From Chlamydoabsidia padenii (taxonomy: Eukaryota; Mucoromycota; Mucoromycetes; Mucorales; Cunninghamellaceae), in assembly GCA_025330725.1 (NCBI GenBank), contig JAIWND010000015.1, positions 620,001-684,000 of the forward strand: a DNA stretch of 64,000 nucleotides. Reading direction: 5' to 3'. Of the stretch, positions 58,141 to 64,000 are shown piece by piece. The notes beneath the pieces are model-generated. The model searched no databases. It was not told the DNA's origin and worked only from the letters and a program-made list of their open reading frames with translations. Each line of letters opens with the position of its first letter. Within the stretch, counting starts at the first letter, position 1. A program made the translations under genes and the position numbers.

Positions 58141-59173
58141 CTAATCCAACAAATGCAGATCCATTATACTGTGGGTATTGCTTTCAGGGGAATTCAAGTC
58201 GTCATGTTGTGTTGTGGGAATCGAGTCAAACAAGTCATCGCCACCATCCGAGTATATATCATCAGCAGTGAGATATTCCGAACTAGAAGGAGACATAATC
58301 GTGAACGGCGAGATTGATCCACCATCATCCAATGAACAGTTCATTTGTGAGTTATCGATCGAATCAAACAAGTCATCGCCACCATCCCAGTATATATCAT
58401 CAGCAGTGAGATATCCTGAACTAGGAGATGACATAATCGGAGACCACGGAACCGATCCGCCGTCATCTTGTTCGTAACCCACTTGTCGATGATCCGTTGA
58501 CTGATACGAATATGTTAGTTGTAACTTGTTCTTCTTCTTCTGTGGTTGTTGCTTCGTTTGAGACTGTCCTTCCGTCTGTTTCCTTTTCCTTTTCTGTGGT
58601 TGCTTCGGTGTTGACTTTTCTTGCTGAGTTTGTAGTTGTTCTTGTTGTGGAGGTTGTGTTGAATTCGTCAGGGCTGTATTGAGATCTTGTTGAGAGTACT
58701 GGTACATTTTTTCAAGATAATGCTTTTCCACCTAGTCACCAATAATGATATATATATATATATAAAAAAAAAAAAGTGAATAAAGGTGACTCATGAAAAA
58801 GAGAGTGAGAGGAATGTCGTTATGCCTTACCTGGAGCTCGTCCAACTTGTTTTCCCACAATCGTTTCAGGTTATACAAAAAGAGTTGATCTTGTTCAAGA
58901 TCTCCATATGTTTCTTGTCCATTTTTTCTATAATAAAGAACAAGAAAAAAAAAAAAAAAAAAAGTGAGACCAACTGAACCAAAGAGTGACGCGATTGACT
59001 TGCGCTTTGTGTTCCAATCCAATATCATTGCCATGTTGCTTAAAGTCAAATGGAGCAAGTTCCAAAAGAGGTGGTACTGTACAAGGTTGTTGTTCCAAGG
59101 GTTCTATGTCAGGCTTTTTGATAAAAGACATTTGCTGCTGACAAGAATTCAAGTTTCTTGCCGTTAATCCCAT
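58141..59173 (-). CDS. unknown protein with C-terminal duplicated 40-residue repeats
   Basis: Three exons, 59173-58975, 58913-58831 and 58731-58141, give 290 residues, with the first intron the least certain. The natural TTG/GTTC donor would bring in a stop, so A at 58975 with GTTGGT donor and an acceptor at 58914 was used. The middle has a helical region (LEQDQLFLYNLKRLWENKLD) and a long Gln/Lys/Pro-rich basic stretch (KQPQKRKRKQTEG, nuclear-localisation-like). The C-terminus holds two tandem copies of a segment GYLTADDIYWDGGDDLFDSI / EYLTADDIYSDGGDDLFDSI, each preceded by GGS and PSS. Basic nuclear signal plus acidic repeats suggests a nuclear, possibly transcriptional protein; this is inference. 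No family is recognised. A one-mismatch motif (59242-59253) lies 69 bp upstream. Confidence 0.6.
58200..58470. repeat. tandem coding duplication, about 125 bp per copy
   Basis: Two copies (about 58215-58320 and 58345-58450) share long identical stretches such as AAACAAGTCATCGCCACCAT and TATATATCATCAGCAGTGAG. They differ mainly by short substitutions and small indels. Confidence 0.8.
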
Positions 59174-59575
59174 ATCATAAAGTGTGTGAAAGAATAAGAA
59201 GAGAATACGTCTCAGACAAAAAGGTTTTAGCTCCGATCACTATTCAAATCCCGATCATGCATGTCAAAAACTTGCCTGGGATCAAACGGATGTCGGTGCT
59301 TGAATGTCGGCTTTGGTGTTAGCATTGATCAAGGTCAATCATGCAAGCTTTCTTCATAATAATGAGATTGCTATGACTGGTAAGACTTATTTATTTATTT
59401 ATATAATATATAGTTTTAAGACAAATGATCTTTATTGATTGATGATTGATTATATGTAATGATGCTATGACTACTGTGGAAGATTGATAAAAAATAAAAA
59501 TAAAAAAGAGAGGGGGAATGGAGTAGGGGTACTAATTTACAAAAGGAGGGGAGTAATCTAATAATAACTACTATT
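59174..59575. other. intergenic
   Basis: Promoter of the duplicated-repeat gene (motif ATTCAAATCCCG at 59242-59253, 69 bp before its ATG) and the 3' flank of the coiled-coil gene. No gene. Confidence 0.55.
59242..59253 (-). promoter_or_regulatory. motif ATTCAAATCCCG (one mismatch)
   Basis: About 69 bp upstream of the duplicated-repeat protein start codon. Confidence 0.45.
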
Positions 59576-61210
59576 TTAAAACCTTTTCTTCAAGCCTTTC
59601 CAAAAGGATGTGGGAGGAGAAGGTGCCATGGTGTTGTCCAAAGATCGAACAAGCGGCGAGTAGTTTGTATTCCCATGATCATTAGTGTTGGTGTGTTTTG
59701 GTAGTGGAAGAGCCATGATTGATAGTGGATGACTGTGCTGGTTCTGTTCGTCGGATGACCATGAATTCGATGAGGTTGAGCTTCTAGAGTAGCTGATTAG
59801 AGAGTTTCGTATAGGAGACATGTATGATGTTGGGCCGGAATCCGTGTTGAGACTACTGCTCGAGTGGCTGGTCGGTAAAGGAGGAAGTGGCGTTCGAGGT
59901 GGTGCAAATGGTGGAGGTGTGCTGCGACCTGTATCTCTTTGATGATGATGATGATGGTATGGATAGTGTTGTGGAGATGGTGTGGGTCGAATGGTACCTG
60001 ATAATGATGCTGGTATATTGTCAGTTTTAGCCATTTCTTCCAACACATCAATTGATGATCTATAAGAAGGTGACGGTGGTTTTCTTTGTTGCTTTGATTG
60101 TTGCTGCTTTGTTTCATTGTTGACCTTTTTCGTGCCGTTATCCCGCTTAGTTGGTTTCTTTGTCGTCCTATTGTATGTGTTTTCTGATCCTCTCTGTCGA
60201 GTGTGTATATGCTGTTGTTGGCTGGCTATAGAAGAGATTGATGTGTTGTCAGGATTGTTGTTATTGTTGCATTGTGCCTCCAGTTTCTTTATCAGTTCAT
60301 CTTGTTTCTTCACCATGGATTTCAAGGTCTTGTTTTCCAGTCGTTGTTTCTCCAGGTCCGCAACATATGTCTCCATAGCCATCTTCATTCCTTGGTCATA
60401 TTCCGCCAACAATTGCTCCATCAACATCATTTGTTCGTGTTGCTGCTTGTGTTGTATGTCGTTATTGTTTTCGCTTACTTGGGATTGTCGTTCTTCATAT
60501 GCATCCAATATATCGTCATAGTAAGCATCGTCCACTTGTTGATCATGTATGATATTCATAGTGCCAGTAATATTGGTATTTTGCTTGTCATTTACTGCTA
60601 TTTCGATTGGTGCCTGAGGAATGTCGGTTGCTGGTGATGTCGATGTATTCCATTTTTGATCCTTATATGTTGCCAGTTCCTGTTCCAGTAGATCACGTTC
60701 TTCAGAGATTTGTTCCAATTTCTGTGCAAGATATTCCACTCGTATTTCATAGTCCCGCACTTTTGTTGAATCACACGCATAGAGTTCCACATCGGCTTCC
60801 AGTTTGGTAATGGTGGCGCTTGCTGATTGATAATTGTCCAAGGCCTCTTGGTATAATGCTGTTAATCCTTCGGCATGTTTGTCGAGTGAGGACCTAGTTG
60901 GCTGTGCTAGTTTATTGATAGAAGGTTTGCTATTGATTGTCGAGATTGGCTTTACTGGTATCGAATCTTTTGTCGTTTGTGCTTCTAGTGGGTCTGTTGT
61001 CTTGGTCCATCCTGTTTTCGCCAACAGGTCATCCTTTTTATTACTATACAAAGTTGGTGCGTTATTCGTCTTTGCTTTTATACTTGTTGCCCAGGTTGTT
61101 GGTTTGGATGGTGCTGGTCGATTGACAGCGTTAGACAATCCCCGCCCTTTCACAGTTGTTGGATTAGTTTCGTTGCCGTTGAGGAAAGCTACAGCTGCCT
61201 GTACGCTCAT
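59576..61210 (-). CDS. coiled-coil protein of unknown function
   Basis: A single-exon frame of 544 residues. An N-terminal disordered stretch with Thr/Lys/Asn is followed by coiled coil about 110-190 (DKHAEGLTALYQEALDNYQS, EYLAQKLEQISEERDLLEQE) and another at about 250-310 (MMLMEQLLAEYDQGMKMAME, LENKTLKSMVKKQDELIKKL). The C-terminal half is rich in Ser, Thr, Pro and His, ending SFWKGLKKRF. Nothing identifies a family. A role as a scaffold or cytoskeleton-associated protein is conceivable but unsupported. It shares a divergent promoter with the NIPA gene, centred on an exact CGGGATTTGAAA (61397-61408). Confidence 0.72.
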   Translation of the reverse strand: MSVQAAVAFLNGNETNPTTVKGRGLSNAVNRPAPSKPTTWATSIKAKTNNAPTLYSNKKDDLLAKTGWTKTTDPLEAQTTKDSIPVKPISTINSKPSINKLAQPTRSSLDKHAEGLTALYQEALDNYQSASATITKLEADVELYACDSTKVRDYEIRVEYLAQKLEQISEERDLLEQELATYKDQKWNTSTSPATDIPQAPIEIAVNDKQNTNITGTMNIIHDQQVDDAYYDDILDAYEERQSQVSENNNDIQHKQQHEQMMLMEQLLAEYDQGMKMAMETYVADLEKQRLENKTLKSMVKKQDELIKKLEAQCNNNNNPDNTSISSIASQQQHIHTRQRGSENTYNRTTKKPTKRDNGTKKVNNETKQQQSKQQRKPPSPSYRSSIDVLEEMAKTDNIPASLSGTIRPTPSPQHYPYHHHHHQRDTGRSTPPPFAPPRTPLPPLPTSHSSSSLNTDSGPTSYMSPIRNSLISYSRSSTSSNSWSSDEQNQHSHPLSIMALPLPKHTNTNDHGNTNYSPLVRSLDNTMAPSPPTSFWKGLKKRF

Positions 61211-61506
61211 GTTGGTAGGATGACAAGTTTTTCAGTAGAATAACCAATTTGGTCAATATAAAGTAATAATAATAGTAATAATAATAGTAATAAAAAGTAA
61301 AGAGGAAGAAAGAAAACGAAAAGAAGGGGAATACAAAATTATAAATTCTTTCCCGCGTGGTGATCTTCCAAAATGAGGGTCAATGATCAAGTAAGTCGGG
61401 ATTTGAAATATTTCATCCTCGGTTTTTTAAACTTTCTGTCTTTTTTTCTTTTTTTTTTTCTTTTTCTTTTCTTTCACAATCTTTGCCGTCTTTTTGTTTT
61501 TGAAAC
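61211..61506. promoter_or_regulatory. divergent promoter, coiled-coil (-) and NIPA-like (+) genes
   Basis: A 296-bp interval with an ATT/ATA repeat (61262-61295), an exact motif (61397-61408) and a T-rich tract beside the plus-strand ATG. Confidence 0.6.
61397..61408 (+). promoter_or_regulatory. CGGGATTTGAAA motif, exact
   Basis: Exact copy 99 bp upstream of the NIPA ATG and 187 bp upstream of the coiled-coil gene start. Confidence 0.6.
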
Positions 61507-63900
61507 ATGGATGCTGATCAAGAAGAAAGGGACCTGGCATTCAAAACCTTTATTGGTGTGGTGGTCTCAGTATGCGGAAACGTAAGTATACTGTTGTAAC
61601 ACTTGGAAAAAGGCCAAGAATAATGTCAGCTCATTTTTTATCATACCTCTTTATCATAGGCCCTGATTTCGGTTGCTCTCAACGTCCAGAAACTTGCGGT
61701 AAGAACTTTATTATAAACAATACAATGTAGTAAAGCAAACCGAACTGACTCATCTTCTTCTTCTTTTTTTTTTGCGTTTGTATTGGTCATCTTTACCTAC
61801 TCTTAACCATTTGAACGCATAGCATAATAAACTACAAGAAAAGCAAATGGCCAATTACTTTGCAAATATGGATGAACCACCACGCTGGATATCATCCTCA
61901 TCTCACAACACTTTTACTGGCAATGCATTTTACCCTGACGATGGTTATTCATCCCCGAGAACATCTGTAGACTTACCACCTTCTTCTGAAGAGGACATGG
62001 AACACCAACGCTTCATAATGGCTATGGCTCAAGAACAACGTGAAGGTGATAGCGAATACCTTCGTTCTAAACTATGGTGGCTCGGTATCAGTCTAATGAT
62101 ATTGGGGGAAGTAGGAAACTTTGTAGGTAAGGTTGGAAAAAAAAGGGGGTGACAGGGGAAACGGGTAAACAAATTAACAACTTTATAAATTATATAGCCT
62201 ATGGGTTCGCTCCTGCCTCCACCATTGCGCCATTGGGAACAACCACTTTGGTTGCCAATGTGATTATGGCACCACTTATGCTGAAGGAAGTATTTAGGAA
62301 AAGGGATCTCTTGGGTATCATTTTGGCCGTAATGGGTGCTGCCGTTGTCGTCCTCAGCTCGAATGAACAAGAAACTGCTGTAAGTTGACGATCTGAAAAC
62401 CAGATCATGGATATGCTTTATGCTAACGAATTTAAACTTTTTTTTTTCTTTTTTACATAGTTATCACCTGATCTTATTATGGAGGCGTTAATGCAAACTC
62501 GATCGATTGTCTACTTTATCACTACCGGAATTGCTATTGTTGCCCTTACTGCTGCATCTCCCTGGTATGGCTCGCAAAGTATTTTGGTGGACTTGGGTTT
62601 GGTGGCTATCTATGGTGGTTACACTGTTTTATGCACCAAAAGTGTCGCTTCTTTACTCAGTCTTACACTTCTCAACATGTTTGCGTAAGTAAGATGGAAA
62701 ATGGAAATTATACTAATGTTTATTAACTTTATGTCTCTTGCTTACTTCTTTTGACAGGTACCCCATCTCATATGTATTGATTTTGACCCTGGTGATAACG
62801 GCTATTTTACAAATCAAGTATCTTAACAAGGCACTACAACGATTTGATTCCACTGCGGTTATCCCAACTCAATTTGTCCTATTTACTGTGTCTGCTATCA
62901 TTGGAAGCGCTGTCATATATCATGATTTTGATAATATGAGCTTGGAGCAAATGTCAAGGTAAACTGGAATAAAATTGAAGAGGCGGGAATGATTACTAAC
63001 GAGATCATATTCTTTTGATATCCATTGTAATGCAGGTTTATGTCTGGATGTGCTGTTGAATTTATTGGCGTCTATCTTATCACTTCAAAGCGAAACAAGA
63101 TAGGAGCTCTTGCACTACAACCGGATAAAGATGAATTACCAGGCTTGGCCAACGAATCGACTACATTTGCCACCACACCACGTACTAGCTTGGATGAAGC
63201 CATAGAAGATCGAAATACCGAATCACAACCAGGTATCTCTCATCATCATCAACAACATCAACATACTGGAATAGAACTGGGTGGGCCATTTGCAAGTGGA
63301 CGAACGAACGCTATAATTACACATCATCACCAGCAGCCTCAGCAACACCATTATCCTACTACCTTCACCCCTCAAGGTTTGCAACATCATCCTCACTACC
63401 AGTATTACCAAAGCAATGACTATCAATCCATACTACAAGACAAACAACGACGGCGGAGCTCATATATTCGCGGATTATCCTTGGCATCTCAACTTGTCGA
63501 TAGAACAAATGACGAAACAGAAGCAATCTCTCCATTAATCCAACTCCCAACTCCATCGACATCGTCATCGTCATTACCTTCAGCACCAACGCAAAACAAT
63601 AGCAGCTCACGATCTCACCGGAGGACTGAGTCCAAATTGAATAATCTTCTTTTGGGTTTAAGTAACATGGCTCATGATGTCCTCTCTGCTGGTGGAACTA
63701 ATCCTTCAACAATTGCACACCACTCAAGCTTGGAAGAAGTTGTTGATGAAGAAACTGCCGCCGAAAATGAAATCCATCGAACAACAAAAACATCATCATC
63801 ATCATCAACTACAACACCACTGAATGACTCGAATACCGCCGATCAACAATACAACCATCGACCTGATGATGTTGATTTGATGGAAATGGGTCATCCTTAG
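61507..63900 (+). CDS. NIPA-family Mg2+ transporter-like membrane protein
   Basis: Seven exons (61507-61581, 61660-61698, 61823-62126, 62198-62379, 62461-62684, 62758-62958, 63036-63900) give 629 residues. Family signatures of NIPA (DUF803) proteins appear: GVVVSVCGNALISVALNVQK, WWLGISLMILGEVGNFVAYG, FAPASTIAPLGTTTLVANVI, LKEVFRKRDLLGIILAVMGA, and QIKYLNKALQRFDSTAVIPT. About nine membrane helices are predicted. The long C-terminal cytosolic tail (from about 370) is disordered, with His and Gln runs. NIPA proteins are Mg2+-selective carriers in animals; fungal roles are less clear, and the closest fungal relatives carry similar tails. The 26-residue first exon is followed by 13 residues in exon 2. 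Confidence 0.88.
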
Positions 63901-64000
63901 TTAAAATCTCCCCTTCCCCTTCACTCTCTCATCACACGTAGATTATTACATGAATACCCTCTTACTCTCATCATACATACCATTGGAATTCCCCTCCCCC
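63901..64000. other. NIPA-gene 3' flank to window end
   Basis: Pyrimidine-rich 3' flank; no further feature is visible in the remaining 100 bases. Confidence 0.5.

Overview
This window is nuclear DNA of a filamentous fungus, most likely an early-diverging one (Mucoromycota, Mucorales; an Absidia- or Cunninghamella-like genome is my best guess). The reasons are: many short (about 55-90 bp) GT-AG introns with T-rich 3' ends and TAG/CAG acceptors; AT-rich intergenic DNA full of homopolymers; fungal genes such as a plasma-membrane H+-ATPase, a fused tryptophan synthase, VTC polyphosphate polymerase, Vac7-like and GATA/MADS factors; and a 944-residue Pma1. The placement is inference from style, not from a database search.

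Layout, left to right. 1-2.3 kb: an intronless tRNA-Trp(CCA), a 24-bp tandem repeat and a fold-back (nested inverted repeat) element. 2.3-8 kb: Vac7-like (-), SFT2 (+) and eIF4A (+). 8.8-11.2 kb: SPX-CYTH-TM polyphosphate polymerase VTC4 (+). 11.5-16.4 kb: RPN11, a stand-alone riboflavin-type deaminase and URI/Bud27 (all -). 16.7-21 kb: a MADS-box factor (+) and bifunctional TRP5 (-). 21.1-26.2 kb: a large Med5-like Mediator subunit (-, 12 exons). 26.8-29.5 kb: long-chain acyl-CoA synthetase (+) with micro-exons. 30.4-36.7 kb: cytochrome P450, an SLS1-like mitochondrial protein and a calmodulin-like EF-hand protein (all -). 37.8-42.3 kb: a divergent CDK and a CLPTM1-family membrane protein (both -). 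43.1-44.9 kb: a frame-broken, probably decayed gene. 47.0-52.7 kb: a two-finger GATA factor (+) and PMA1 (-). 54.3-63.9 kb: rhodanese/methyltransferase fusion (-), M49-like zinc peptidase (+), a protein with an internal duplication (-), a coiled-coil protein (-) and a NIPA-type Mg2+ transporter (+).

Most genes are housekeeping and are not a functional cluster. Several share a theme of phosphate, vacuole and membrane biology (Vac7, VTC4, SFT2, Pma1, CLPTM1, NIPA), but nothing suggests co-transcription. Divergent pairs (Vac7/SFT2, URI/MADS, coiled-coil/NIPA) share short promoters.

The most striking unexplained signal is a recurrent intergenic 12-mer, CGGGATTTGAAA (either strand). Eight exact and about a dozen one- or two-mismatch copies occur in 64 kb, none in an annotated exon. 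Most of them sit 70-320 bp upstream of start codons. It looks like a genome-wide core-promoter or transcription-factor element. All exon models were built by eye from reading frame plus splice consensus. The great majority close exactly in frame, and exceptions are stated.
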